A stretch of 64,000 bases of DNA, taken from Sipunculus nudus. Lineage: Eukaryota > Annelida > Sipuncula > Golfingiida > Sipunculidae. The stretch's first letter is position 1; each line of letters starts with the position of its first letter. The notes below the pieces were generated by a model. That model saw only the letters and a list, made by a program, of their open reading frames with translations, did not search any database and was not told where the DNA came from. Where the stretch lies: contig CM049320.1 of NCBI GenBank assembly GCA_026874595.1, positions 53,969,070 to 54,033,069 on the forward strand, given 5' to 3'. Position numbers and translations under genes: made by a program. Shown one piece after another: positions 1 through 10,055 of this stretch.

Positions 1-162
1 TTTCACACTTTATATACTGTAAGACATCACTTGGATGATCACTTTGCAAATGCGACCATTTTATGAAGGTCCTGAAGGTGGTCATATTTTTTTAGGCGTT
101 GCTGTATTTGTTTGCATGCTATTTTTTATTATATTTGCTTGTTATTTGCATGTTATTCACAG

Positions 163-225
163 GGCAGGATGACACAAACTGGTTTGAGAACTCACTGTAT
201 GAGGGTGGGACCTGGTTGCATGTTG
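163..225 (+). CDS. ARHGEF10-like: ARHGEF10-like exon 1 in this window
   Basis: Acceptor ttattcacag at 153-162, donor GTATGA at 226. Two leading bases complete an upstream codon, then the frame reads QDDTNWFENSLYEGGTWLHV and one base is left over. That matches the two-base start of the next exon. No family motif is recognisable, so the support is splice sites and phase only. Confidence 0.55.
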
Positions 226-2221
226 GTATGATCTTTATATCCTTTTACTCACCTGATTTTTTTAATTTATGAAAAAATTAACACCACATTTAAGTATATT
301 CTATATTTATACCCCATTGGTGTTTTACATGGAACTAAATTGCACATTGGCTATCACTTGAAAAATAAAATTCTGGTCAGTAGGGCCTAGCAAACAGGTT
401 TAGAACAACATATTGGCAGATACCATAATATATGAAGGAAAGTACTATATTTTATGTTTGTTTAACATACCTGGGATGTGAACCAGAGGTCCTTTTTAAA
501 ATGTAAGCTTAAAATGCAGAACTCAGAATAACTGAAACTCATTCAGGCACTTGAGAATTCCTTTCAAGCTGCCATATTAGTCAGAAAGTATAATTGATAT
601 AAATGGAACTGCTTAATCTAACAAATAGTGTCATGGGTACAAATTTAATTGGTTAAAATGCATAATCCATGCTGTGATTAAAGGTGTCAAGGTTCACAAA
701 TCCCACACAAGAACTGGTATTATAGTAGGATTGATTGCACTGACACCTGGTGGGAAAGTCTGGTATTATCACTTATTTGCTTTAGTATCCTACTTAACTG
801 CATGTATTAATGTTGCATGGCTTTGTATTCAACACTTGCATGTATGAATCACTGTCTGTTTGTCCTCGCCTAGATAACCACCCTCATCCTACCCATCAGT
901 GGATGTCACCCTCATCCTCCTCACTGGATGCTTTGGAGATCCCTATTTATCTTGATTTGGGTACATTTTATGTATTTTTATGGATTATATATTAACATTA
1001 TGTATTTGTGTGTATGTGGGTGTTCAGACAGACATTAATGTAAGCAAATGACATTTTTTTAACTGTATAACATGTTCTCTTTGCATGAAGTATTCTGCTC
1101 AATTCACCTTTTTAATGCGTGTTTCCTAAGGAGTTCTATATGTGAGTGTATGTTTTAATTTGAGCTAAAATTTGTATGTGTGCTGTAATTTAAAGGTGTG
1201 TTTTTAATGAGTATGTGTGTGCCTAGGAGAAATTTGAGCAGGAACCCTGTGTCATAGACATGTGTGAGACAGAGAAAGAATGAGAGAAAGAGATAGAGAG
1301 AGACAATATACCATGTAATATAACCTGTGATTGTTTCTTTGAAGGAGAGGGTTAAGAGAGAATGAATTATTCAGTTCGAAAGGAGACAGACCATGGGTGA
1401 GAATGTGTGCGTGTGAGAGAGAGAGAGAGAGAGAGAGAGACCAAAATGGAGAAAGGAACAGCGAGAGACAGTGGTTTATGAATTCACCTTTGTAAGAAAC
1501 ATCATATAGAATGAAAAATCCACCAGAAACATACTAATGTCTGTTGGCAAGAACAGAATCAGATTTGTCTATACAATACTATGATTTTTTTAGACACACA
1601 AGAATGCCATGGCATTGCTTATTTGTGAACCATATAGCTATATTTTTGTTGTAAACTTGCCTATTAACATTATTACACTGTCAGTAAATTGGTATTAATC
1701 AGGTGCCGGTTTTATAGAACATCACAGACTTCTAATCATCAGGTTTTTGTTCTTCTGCTTCCTAATATTAAAAAAAAAACACCATACTCAGCTGTAGATT
1801 TTTGGAAAAAAAATGATGTTGGTTGGTTAAATTTCCACAGATTTTCTTTAGAAAAACTTCAGAAATCAATGGATTTTCCATGGATTTCATGCATTTGCAG
1901 TAGATATCTGCTGTTTCTGTGGAAAATCTAAGCCATGCCAATGTCACTGAAATGAGTGACTTTACTCATTTATAATTATACATATAATTTAGACTCATAG
2001 ATCAGCTGACATGTCAACTTACATATTGATGCATTTGTGAAACCAGTTAAATATTTGTTAACATGTTATAAGTGTGACTTTCTAACAACCTTTAACTTGA
2101 TTATTTTATGTTCTGTGAGCCAGAGACATTATAAGGTATATAAATTAATAAAGTTTATTCTTATCATATGGGTACATAATGCTGTATCCACATTCAAGGT
2201 GCAGTGTTCTTTCTTTATCAG
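226..2221 (+). other. Intron with no gene seen
   Basis: AT-rich intron. It holds a short (GA)n run at about 1414-1441 and no open frame that looks coding. Short frames at 810-995 and 1689-1931 have no splice support and no protein-like composition. Confidence 0.6.
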
Positions 2222-2418
2222 AGGATTTTTCCCCAACTGACCCTCAACCAAGTGAGACCAGTATATATGAGCCGATCATGATGAAATCTCCAGTAGATGA
2301 CGACCTTGATGATGTCAGCTGGGGATCATCAGAGTTTGAAGAATACGAGGATGTAGATCAGCTGGTACAAGGCAGGGACCAGTCTATACAACGGTCTGAA
2401 GAAAAACATAACCAAGAG
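2222..2418 (+). CDS. ARHGEF10-like: ARHGEF10-like exon 2, acidic N-terminal region
   Basis: Acceptor tttctttatcag, donor GTACGA. The exon enters with two bases (phase 1) and ends at phase 0. It encodes an acidic, Ser-rich stretch including DVSWGSSEFEEYEDVD, which resembles the WSSSEFE-type acidic motif of the ARHGEF10 N-terminus. Confidence 0.85.
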
Positions 2419-3627
2419 GTACGAACAGATAAACAATAATAACAAGAAATCTGCATTCTAATGAATGCAAGCCTCTGCCATGTGGGGGTGATTAGTCTGT
2501 TTATCTGTTTTCACTTAGTTGATTATAGCTACATTAGTTCATCAGATATTAAATTGCTTTAGTTTATACTTTATGGCAAGTTAAATGGCCATGTTAAGAC
2601 TAAGCTATGTAACATACTCCTCACACCTGTTACAGTCATTTAAAAGAGATCTGTTTTGTCAGCTGGTGTGATTATGAAACCTCCCCCCCCTCCCAAATAC
2701 TGAGAGAAAGGATACAAATCATGCAATTTACCTATCCATAAACTCTATGTGACCTTAATCACATATTCATACAGCAAATAATCATAATCACTAACAGACC
2801 AACATGGACTGATGAGCAACCAATATGGTGACCGTAAACATTTTAAAGCGTCAATCATACAACAAAAACAAAATTTGCATAATTTGACAAGAGCTCCGTC
2901 AAACAGAACAGGTGTAGTCGGCACCAGTACCCATGTCAGCATGTTTTCCAGGTATTTTTTTATACAAAGCAAACAGTATAAAAAGCTCTAGGCTATAGGT
3001 TGCAGGAGCCATTCCTCTGACTACTGAGTGAATCATAATGTCTTTCCTGGCACGTACTTGGTATGAGACAATCCAAAATATTGCAAGACAGCGATATAAT
3101 AAACAATGGAGGAAAATGATACCAGTTATTGACATCAGTCAATATGCGTCATCAACCTTTATAATGTCATTATTATGTTGCAAGCAGCTCTCGCTACCAT
3201 GGGCACGGAGCATTTTGGCTGTGGTTGATAGGTCAGTTCAGACTATATAGACACACATAACCTCCTCCTCTGAATATTTAAAGAACTGTAAAAAATCATT
3301 GCAGAACATTATCTCTTCTCCATATTTTCAAACATTATTGAACCCTCAGACTTGTTTTAGAAAGCTGAGCACCATGACTAGTCGGTCCCTTGATCATGAA
3401 AAGTTGACCCATCCATGAGTTAATTAAATAATCTATCATTTATAAATTGTTCGATGTCCTGCGTTGCAGTGAATAAAAAGTTTTTTTGGTTTACATGTGT
3501 ATTTGTCTGTAAAATTACTCAGTAGAATAATCCAAGTGAATCTTAAGTGTTTTAAATTGTTAATATGTTAGTTACTTCAAGGTGAAAACATAATTATTGC
3601 TTTAATGTGGGCATTTGTATTTACCAG
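2419..3627 (+). other. Intron with no gene seen
   Basis: AT-rich intron of 1.2 kb. Short frames on both strands (for example 2899-3135 minus, 3038-3250 plus) overlap each other and lack any recognisable domain. Confidence 0.6.
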
Positions 3628-3789
3628 AGTTCTCCGAGTAATTTACTGCACAACCTGGCAGCCAAGTTACGTAAGGGTAAAGACTCTGAGAGTATAGATG
3701 ACACTGTGTGTATAGAGGTGGACATCAACCTCTCCAAGCACCCGCCACCGAAACTTCCACCAGAACCAGAAAAACTCTCCACGTTACAG
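3628..3789 (+). CDS. ARHGEF10-like: ARHGEF10-like exon 3
   Basis: Acceptor gtatttaccag, donor GTCAGG, 54 codons, phase 0 at both ends. Encodes NLLHNLAAKLRKGKDSES followed by a Pro-rich stretch KHPPPKLPPEPEKL. It is the last exon before the Polinton. Confidence 0.88.
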
Positions 3790-4222
3790 GTCAGGAACTT
3801 TAAATATTATACGCCCGTCATAAACAGGACATAATATGGTGTACCAACTGTCTGTCTGTCAGTCTGTTAACACCCTTGCAGTGCTTGTATTTGTGGTATG
3901 AATTGATTGTGAAATCATGTTTGATGATTGAAAGCAAAAGAATTCCTGATTATTGCTTATTAATTGATTAGTTCATGCACCTTTTATGTTACCATGCAAT
4001 CAGCTGTACAGAGTGATATACCTAAATTATTGATTAGGCTAATTCAGTTTCACTTGTATACATTCCCTTATGCTGTTAAAAAATTAAGTCCACACTTACC
4101 ACACATTTATATTGTTCCAGACATATATCTGTCATACAAAATTTTGAATAAAATTCACCAACAAGATCTAAAAAAACTGACTTGAGATAGTGAATATTAG
4201 CCAATATTGCCATAGGTCATGC

Positions 4223-4262
4223 TTGGCAGCTGAGTGGTATGACAAAAGGGTCTCTTGTTTCA
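4223..4262 (+). repeat. Fragment of the AGGTCA-rich intron repeat, 3' end
   Basis: The words AGGTCATGCTTGGCAGCTGA and a following tcTTGTTT match the end of the larger repeat at 36590-36642. This is an older truncated copy just upstream of the main copy. Confidence 0.5.
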
Positions 4263-4385
4263 TTGTTTTATAGAAAGATTGCTCTTATTAGCTATTGTAA
4301 AGTAAATTAGTCAGTGATAATGCAAGCACATTTTTTCTAATTTGCTTTTACTTTTCAAGTCTGTCAGTAATATAACACTTTTTTA

Positions 4386-6814
4386 TTAGCTCAGCTGACT
4401 TTCAGTCATGCTGGGCTATAGCGATGGGTCTTTGTCCGGCGTCCTTCCGGCTGTCCGTCCGGCCGGCCGTCCGTCCGTTAGCAGGGCACAAATCGTAACC
4501 ATAGGGGCTGCGGCCATGAACCCTATGCAGTCTTAGAGGTTCTAAAAAGATCTCCTTGCAAACCTGAAATTAGGTCACTGCGACCTATATTCTCGAAGTT
4601 ATGGGGTGTGTTTGCACCCCCCAGAAATACTTCTTTTAGCCAAAATTTTCATCCAAAACCTACCATCTTTCACATACAGCTCACCTACCAACAGGGGAAG
4701 AACCATAATTATTTTGAGGTCACAAGGTCAAAGGTCAAGGTCACAGAACCAACTTCTTTGAAAAGCCTCAGGATGCATTTTAAGCCCAACCTTTCATCCC
4801 AATTCTTTGATCTTTCACATATAGCTCACCTACTAAGTGGGAGAAGAATCCTATAGATGTTGAGGTCACAAGGTCAAAGGTCAGGGTCACAGGATCCACT
4901 TCTTTGAAAAGGTTGTGGACACATTTCAAGCTAGACCTTTAATTCCAAACCTTTCAGCACTGATATCGCTTCTCTGCCAACAGGGGAAAAGACCTGTTGA
5001 TTTTGAGGTCAAAGGTCAAGTTCACAGCACCCTCTTCTTGCGTGGAGTCATTTTAAGGCAAACTTTTCAATCTATACTTTCCATCTGTCATATATGGCTT
5101 GCCTACCAATAGGAGAAGAAGCCTATTGATGTTGAGTTCAAAAGGTCAAAGGTCAAGGTCACAATATTGTTCTAAATGCTTGTGAACATATTTCAAGTGA
5201 AACTGTTCAACCCAAACCTTCAGTCTTTCACATATGCCACATCTATGCATCACTGAATTTGATTCAAACTTCATATTTATGGGTCTTTTTGCATGAAGAA
5301 ATAACTAATTGATTTTGAGGTCTGCTGGTCAGGAGGTTAAAGGTTGCAGGTCTAAGTTATTCACTCATTGGTTGCCAAGTAATTACACCCGGCCAGATGT
5401 AAGTGGTAAGTAGTTACCCATCATTTAGAAAGAATCCAGTTGATATGTGGGCAAAAGGCCAAGGTCATAGGTCAGGGATGTTCACAATAACTTATTTTAT
5501 AGACCATCTCTATTTTTCTTGTTTTCTTGTATATATAACCATGGCACTCACAACTGGTACATGTCACTATGAGCCCATAATTGTTAGTGACACTTGTGAT
5601 ATATGACTCCCTTTTGTATCAGCTCATGGAGTGATAAGGATATATCATTAGTGCATAACAAAAACACTGTTGCCGGAATGCTTTGGCCAGGCATTAAGAC
5701 TATGAGAGTTAAGTGTTAAGGTTTAGCTACTGATTTATAAAATGATGGGAACATTTTGCAGTTTATATCATGGAATCATAGCAATAAACTTAGTTTTCTA
5801 GATATCTGAATATTATTATACAAATCATCAGATATACCAGCAAGTGTTTGTTCTGATAATATGTGGGTCTTTACCTGGATTTAGGATGGCTTTATTTGAT
5901 TACAAGACTCTTAGTGATGCTTTCTGCATTTCTTTTCTTTTAGGTTTTGCAGTTTACCTACCCTGCTGACCCCATTGAATAGTAAGCTGATAATTAAAAC
6001 AAACTGGACTTGCACTTTTTACATTTGCATGTTCATAAATCTGATATGAGAGCTCTCCAACCTGATCATGCCTTTTGAATTGTTTTGGACATTCATAACT
6101 GTTACATTCTTTGAAGCAATTGCTACAAGTTTAGTGTCTTATTGGAGGATGTGTGATATCAAATGTCAGACTTGTCAGAAAACCATTATGTCTGCCAGGG
6201 AGCCATTTCAGAAATCCTTTTGCCAGGGCAGTTTCTGTGATTTTTTTATGATGTTTGGTCCCTTTTAGAGGATGTTTGTTGTTCAATTTCCGACCTGTCA
6301 GAAATCCAATATGGCCACCAGGAAGCCATCTTTAAATTCCTTTAGAACATATTATCTCAAGAACTATTAAAGTGAATGCAGTGGGATGTATATTAATGTT
6401 ATCTTGCATTGGGTCAAAGATTTCTTAATAAATATGACCATCATTTATGAAAGCTCAGTACAGTTGACTTGTATTGAATAAAAATTAATATGGAAGCACC
6501 CGTTTCACAATAATTCTTGCATGGATTTCCTTGATCTTTTGCTATATTTTGATCTTAAGTGTGGCCTGTGTGGTATTCCTTTTGAGACTGACAGGTATCG
6601 AGCAAGCTGTGGGATTAGTTCCTGATAGCTCAACAACCATACATTTTGCCTCAGACCATCATTGTGCCGCAGAAAAACCTTGTGAGTGGGATAACTAAAA
6701 AAATATTTCACTGATTTTTTTCAAACTTTACATTTGTATAGATAAAGGTAAGGGGATGAAGCCTATTTAAAATGGGGTCATGACCTATGCTAGGAGAATG
6801 ACCTTGACCTTGAA
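4386..6814 (+). repeat. AGGTCA-rich dispersed intron repeat, left half (split by the Polinton)
   Basis: Starts near agctcagctgactttcagtcatgctg, runs through a GTCCGTCCGGCC-rich stretch, then units of about 130-145 bp carrying aggtcaaaggtcaaggtcac (for example at about 4721, 4866, 5010, 5140, 5460). The same family continues after the Polinton at 34516. Related copies lie at about 43.6-44.4 kb and 50.9-51.6 kb. No coding frame was recognised in it. Confidence 0.7.
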
Positions 6815-6820
6815 TAGGTC
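6815..6820. repeat. Target-site duplication, left copy (TAGGTC)
   Basis: TAGGTC directly abuts the outer end of the left TIR. The identical six bases follow the right TIR at 34510-34515. Six-base duplications are the norm for Polintons. Confidence 0.93.
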
Positions 6821-7048
6821 AGTAGTGATGGCTAGGTACCTACTAAAGTGTTTGTACTTGATGACCTTTGGAGTGCACCTGTCCCCGGGTTTGTTTACAA
6901 ACAAAGGGTTGTTGACCTGGTGGGTGGTAACTGGGTCAAGTGGAACATCTGGCCAACTGGGTCAACAGGCCTCTCCTGTGTTTGTTTTGTTGGTATGTTG
7001 TGGTGATATCTGATAGCTGTAAATGTAAGGGTGACATTGTGATGATGA

Positions 7049-7069
7049 CCAGACGTCTGGTTATATAAG
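7049..7069 (+). promoter_or_regulatory. 12-bp palindrome CCAGACGTCTGG followed by TTATATAAG in the left TIR
   Basis: A perfect palindrome (7049-7060) directly abuts a TATA-like box (7061-7069). The right TIR has the same pair at 34261-34281. Position and symmetry suggest a terminal promoter or a protein-binding site. Function is inferred only. Confidence 0.4.
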
Positions 7070-7240
7070 ATGATGACCTTTGGTTATACATCTGGAAAGT
7101 TCTGCAGGTCGGGTAAGGTTCCGGACGACCACAGGATGTCTGTTCAACTGGAGGGGTGTTGCTAAATGCAGGGCATGATAAGCCAGCCTGTCTCATCTGC
7201 CTGGCCTGGTTGTGGCCCGTGAAACCGCAGTATTGCACAA

Positions 7241-7252
7241 GACCACGTGGTC
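7241..7252. promoter_or_regulatory. 12-bp palindrome GACCACGTGGTC in the left TIR
   Basis: Perfect palindrome with an E-box core (CACGTG). Its mirror copy is at 34078-34089. It lies directly before the heat-shock element. Confidence 0.4.
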
Positions 7253-7253
7253 G

Positions 7254-7266
7254 TTCTGGAATGTTC
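7254..7266 (+). promoter_or_regulatory. Heat-shock element TTCtgGAAtgTTC in the left TIR
   Basis: Three perfect inverted nTTCn/nGAAn units, the canonical HSF trimer site, about 45 bp upstream of a TATA box (7311-7317) and 85 bp upstream of the first gene. A second, two-unit site GAAagTTC lies at 7095-7102. Confidence 0.5.
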
Positions 7267-7310
7267 TGAATGGTGACGCTGATGTCACCAGCTAAAAATA
7301 AACCAGTTAA

Positions 7311-7317
7311 TATAAAC
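7311..7317 (+). promoter_or_regulatory. TATA box TATAAAC of the first + strand gene
   Basis: TATAAAC lies 34 bp upstream of the ATG at 7351, just inside the left TIR. It implies a very short leader. Confidence 0.45.
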
Positions 7318-7350
7318 TCCCTAATCGGGACTTGCCAACACAAACCAGCC

Positions 7351-8085
7351 ATGGACTTTCAAGGCAAGACGTTTTATGGCAGCCCTGCGTACAGTTATGA
7401 CGAGCGGCTGACCAAACGGCCGAGGGCTGGCTCACCAACCTTTGGCGATGTTCGTCAAGAAATGAGCACAAGTTATTACAACGAGATGCAGAATGGGTCA
7501 GGAGTCACCCTAGCTGACCTGAAAGGGCAGCTGTGCCTGCCTCTGGCCACATGGCGAGCCCCGGCTCAACCGTCCAACATAAAACAGCACTTTACAGCAA
7601 ACAGCGGCTACTTCTACGCGTCAAAATTCATCATGATAGACCAGGACGAATTGGAGGTCAATTTCTACAAGGTGGCCAGCGAAAAATACGGACAGCCTGA
7701 CCACAACAAAGTGTGCACCCTGAACAAAGCGGCTGTCAAGTCGCTAAAGAAGCTCCTCGACACCATTCATCACTTTGTCAGGGAAGAAAAACCCAGCCAG
7801 CCGTTCCTTTTGAGCATGGTGGACGAAATGGACGAACAACAGGAACCTACCTTCAGCCGGTTGGAGTGTCAAGTCCAATTTGACCAGTACGAGAAGATCT
7901 ATGTGGCTATCCGGACCTGCTTCGATCAGAACTTCGGGGTGCCGGGGGCCAAGAAACCCAACTGGAAACCAGCCCTTGGGGAACTGCGACTGACCAAAGA
8001 CGAGTGGAACCGGTTTGTCCAGTATGCTTACCTGATTTACAAGTTGGTGCTCTTTCAGGCGAAAAAAGACGAACAGAGGGACTGA
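7351..8085 (+). CDS. Polinton early-side protein A, 244 aa, possible PC4-like two-unit protein
   Basis: First gene inside the left TIR, transcribed inward. I chose ATG 7351 because the frame's earlier ATG (7270) lies inside the TIR upstream of the TATA box at 7311. The protein seems built from two beta-rich-then-helix units. Unit 1 (about residues 85-145) ends in a helix after VCTLNKAAVKSLKKLL. Unit 2 (about 180-240) contains IYVAIRTCF and LRLTKDEWNRF before a final helix. The next gene has the same layout and a similar VTNEEWGRF motif, so the two are probably paralogues. The LT-x-x-EW-x-x-F/helix pattern recalls PC4-type single-strand DNA-binding folds, but that is inference. Promoter elements in the TIR suggest separate regulation from the minus-strand block. 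Confidence 0.8.
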   Translation: MDFQGKTFYGSPAYSYDERLTKRPRAGSPTFGDVRQEMSTSYYNEMQNGSGVTLADLKGQLCLPLATWRAPAQPSNIKQHFTANSGYFYASKFIMIDQDELEVNFYKVASEKYGQPDHNKVCTLNKAAVKSLKKLLDTIHHFVREEKPSQPFLLSMVDEMDEQQEPTFSRLECQVQFDQYEKIYVAIRTCFDQNFGVPGAKKPNWKPALGELRLTKDEWNRFVQYAYLIYKLVLFQAKKDEQRD

Positions 8086-8415
8086 AAACTCTGTGAATAC
8101 ATAACCTCCTGCCAGATTATCTTAATAAGGAATACATTGTCATAAACCCGTTATCCGTCTCCCTGGTTTATGTTCCATATCCGCTCCTGACTGTGTGGCT
8201 GATACATCCTGTTACATGTTACATCCTGTTATGCGTGTATATTTGTGTGCCTGGCCTCGCTGGTATTTGTGCTGAGCCTGTACGTCCACTCCCTGCACCA
8301 AGCCATACATCCGGTTTCGGGAAACTAGGACGCTGACGTCACTACAAACCATGTTTAAATTCGCCGGTTTACCACCAGCTCATAACAGCACTGACATTCA
8401 AGCAAACCAGACGCG
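8086..8415 (+). promoter_or_regulatory. Intergenic promoter region of gene B, with a CRE at 8334-8341
   Basis: A 330-bp gap between two + strand genes. It contains the palindrome TGACGTCA at 8334-8341 and an A/T box gtttaaatt at about 8353, 75-82 bp before ATG 8416. A short repeated word, tgttacatcctgtta, appears at about 8208-8230. Confidence 0.5.
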
Positions 8416-9270
8416 ATGGCAACCAACTGCGCTTTGAACTTCAATTATGGGAAACCCATCCCCAGCCTCCATCTCCAGCACCAGGCCATGGGTGCGGCAG
8501 CACACGCTAAGGTATGGGCTATTACACAGAACCCTTCACCCCACCCACTGATTACTGTATCCGAGAACAGGGAGACTGAATATACCAGCAACAGCACCCA
8601 CCGTGTAACGCACAGCAAGGTGGACGGCTGGACAATACACAACAGTAAAGAAAAGCTGTATGATACGTACTTTGATGTTGCTGAGTACTTTGAAATTAAC
8701 AGTCGAGCCTGCCGTGTTCCAGAGTTCCAAGCAAACCAGTTCAATGATACCAATCGCACGGTGCTGACCGCCATGACGGGGGTGCAGTCCCGTGTGAGTG
8801 GTGACAAACTCATGCTGGAGGTCAGCACCCGGAGTGGGCGCGCGGTGCTGTACTGGAAGAATGAGGAGGGGGAGAGGGGAGAAATGGAATTGGACCTAAA
8901 CTGCTTTACCAATGTGCTTCACCAGCTCCCAAGCCTGCTGATGGAAATGGAGTCACACGTCAATAAAAATAAGGAAAATGACCACTTTTTCGGTAAGATC
9001 AATTATTTTCACATTCTATTGAGAAACAAGAAAGGTAACGCCCCTTCACTGCTCGAAATGAAGGACGACCTCAGTGTCGTGATACACCGCCAAGCTACTT
9101 ACCCAGCCTTTGTCAAGCGCATAGACGAGACATATGATATGGACCCGAAATACTTTGACGTGACCAACGAGGAGTGGGGCCGTTTCAACCGGAAACAGAT
9201 GTGTCACTTACTCAAAACACTTTGGGATTTCTGCCCGCAGCCGCAGACTTGTCACGTGACCCTGACGTAA
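8416..9270 (+). CDS. Polinton early-side protein B, 284 aa, paralogue-like partner of protein A
   Basis: ATG at 8416, stop at 9268-9270. It reads as two beta-rich-then-helix units. The first is around residues 135-180 (KLMLEVSTRSGRAVLYW, then a helix after LDLNCF). The second is around 195-275 (FHILLRNKKGN, then FDVTNEEWGRFNRKQ and a helix). The second unit's VTNEEWGRF matches LTKDEWNRF of the preceding gene in the same place, which suggests an old gene duplication. I do not recognise a named family. A PC4-like nucleic-acid-binding role is a guess from the motif order. A TGACGTCA element sits upstream. Confidence 0.8.
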   Translation: MATNCALNFNYGKPIPSLHLQHQAMGAAAHAKVWAITQNPSPHPLITVSENRETEYTSNSTHRVTHSKVDGWTIHNSKEKLYDTYFDVAEYFEINSRACRVPEFQANQFNDTNRTVLTAMTGVQSRVSGDKLMLEVSTRSGRAVLYWKNEEGERGEMELDLNCFTNVLHQLPSLLMEMESHVNKNKENDHFFGKINYFHILLRNKKGNAPSLLEMKDDLSVVIHRQATYPAFVKRIDETYDMDPKYFDVTNEEWGRFNRKQMCHLLKTLWDFCPQPQTCHVTLT

Positions 9271-9339
9271 GCACCATATCGGTTATCTCTTCGTGACTAT
9301 ATTTAGCTTGGATGTACTCCGTGCCATTCATTCTGAGCT

Positions 9340-9543
9340 ATGTGTTTGCTGATAGCAGACGTGTTGTCCTGTGTCCTGTATCCGTTCATTCTAATCGGGC
9401 AGTGTTGTTGTATTGCTATCGATAGTTGCTGTGACAAACGCCGTCGTAAGCAGCAGAAAAAATGTCAGTTAAAATCAACCCCGAGTCAGAAAACCAGAAC
9501 GTCTACCAAACTTCCGGAGGAGTCGACGGGGGGAGTGGTGTGA
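9340..9543 (+). CDS. Small Cys-rich membrane protein, 67 aa
   Basis: ATG at 9340. The N-terminal half is hydrophobic (about residues 2-28, LSCVLYPFILIGQCCCIAI). It is followed at once by a Cys pair and a basic run (DSCCDKRRRKQQKK), then a polar tail. This looks like a single-pass membrane peptide with a palmitoylation-type Cys cluster and a cytosolic basic patch. It overlaps the next ORF by 82 bp in another frame. Its size and layout are common to many small viral membrane proteins. Function is unknown. Confidence 0.5.
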   Translation: MCLLIADVLSCVLYPFILIGQCCCIAIDSCCDKRRRKQQKKCQLKSTPSQKTRTSTKLPEESTGGVV

Positions 9544-9659
9544 GCAAAGAACAATTATGTACTTGGGCCATAACCCTGATTAAGCAGATCAAGGATGAGT
9601 CACAGCACCCATGGACGTGGAGGAAGTGTAAGGCCATAGAGAGGGGCATACAGGATTAG
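9462..9659 (+). CDS. Small ORF, 65 aa, ended by an in-frame TAG before a further open stretch
   Basis: ATG at 9462, TAG at 9657-9659. The peptide is polar, with a WAITLIKQIKDESQHPW helix-like segment. Directly after the TAG the same frame stays open for 93 codons (9660-9941). Either the TAG breaks a longer gene, or it is read through, or the second part is expressed another way. No homologue was recognised. Confidence 0.45.
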   Translation: MSVKINPESENQNVYQTSGGVDGGSGVSKEQLCTWAITLIKQIKDESQHPWTWRKCKAIERGIQD

Positions 9660-9941
9660 GCGAGATACGAGGAAAACACCAGTGACATTGACAACGCGAG
9701 CTGCTGTACTTCTGGCAGTTTTAGTAGTCTTTATTGCAGTAGCAGCGGCGAGGACAGTGAAAATCATCAAGGGGATAAAAATAACGACAGGACCAACAAC
9801 GGTGTATCCGTCAGACGTCATAGACGCAAAAAGAAAACACTTAAACGCTCCGGCATTGATGCTCACACCTCAATTGACAGCGATGAATATGTGGCACTAG
9901 ACGACCTCACTGACGACAGTGGTCCAAAGTTTATAGACTAA
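9660..9941 (+). pseudogene. Open continuation after the TAG, 93 codons, no own ATG at its start
   Basis: Same frame as 9462-9659, ending in TAA at 9939-9941. It has a Cys/Ser-rich start, a basic patch (VRRHRRKKKTLKR) and an acidic end (SDEYVALDDLTDDSGPK). This biased but protein-like composition argues against chance. An overlapping frame (9682-9900) opens only with GTG and is probably a shadow. Confidence 0.4.
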
Positions 9942-10006
9942 TAAGAACTATTAAAACCTCAACAGTCAACGTGGATGTAGCGACAGGAGAGTTTGTATTA
10001 TTTAGA

Positions 10007-10012
10007 AATAAA
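10007..10012 (+). terminator. Polyadenylation signal AATAAA for the + strand block
   Basis: AATAAA lies 66 bp after the last + strand stop and before the convergent minus-strand block. Confidence 0.55.
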
Positions 10013-10041
10013 AACACATCTGTATATATTTTTTTCATGAT

Positions 10042-10055
10042 TTTATTTATTTATT
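10042..10055 (-). terminator. Overlapping AATAAA signals at the end of the minus-strand block
   Basis: On the minus strand the protease stop codon lies inside AATAAATAAATAAAAT, giving three overlapping AATAAA hexamers. With the + strand signal at 10007 this marks the convergence of the two transcription blocks. Confidence 0.5.

Larger units (their letters stand above)
6821..7289 (+). repeat. Polinton left terminal inverted repeat (469 bp)
   Basis: Begins AGTAGTGATGGCTAGGTACC and is the reverse complement of 34041-34509. Paired positions always sum to 41,330, so there are no net indels, and only scattered mismatches. The inner edge is gatgtcacc; with one inserted base the similarity runs a few bases further. 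The repeat holds two 12-bp palindromes, a TATA-like TTATATAAG and a heat-shock element. Confidence 0.95.

Noticed and set aside
6936-7352. 138-aa minus-strand frame in the left TIR and its 100-aa twin at 34092-34394
   Set aside because: The frame is kept in both copies only because the TIRs are near-identical. It reads outward, has no motif and overlaps promoter-like elements.
8445-8912. 155-aa minus-strand frame opposite protein B
   Set aside because: Antisense shadow of a supported + strand gene.
9682-9900. 72-aa hydrophobic frame in the left block
   Set aside because: It starts only with GTG and overlaps the open continuation 9660-9941, whose basic and acidic blocks look more protein-like. 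A membrane peptide here is not excluded.
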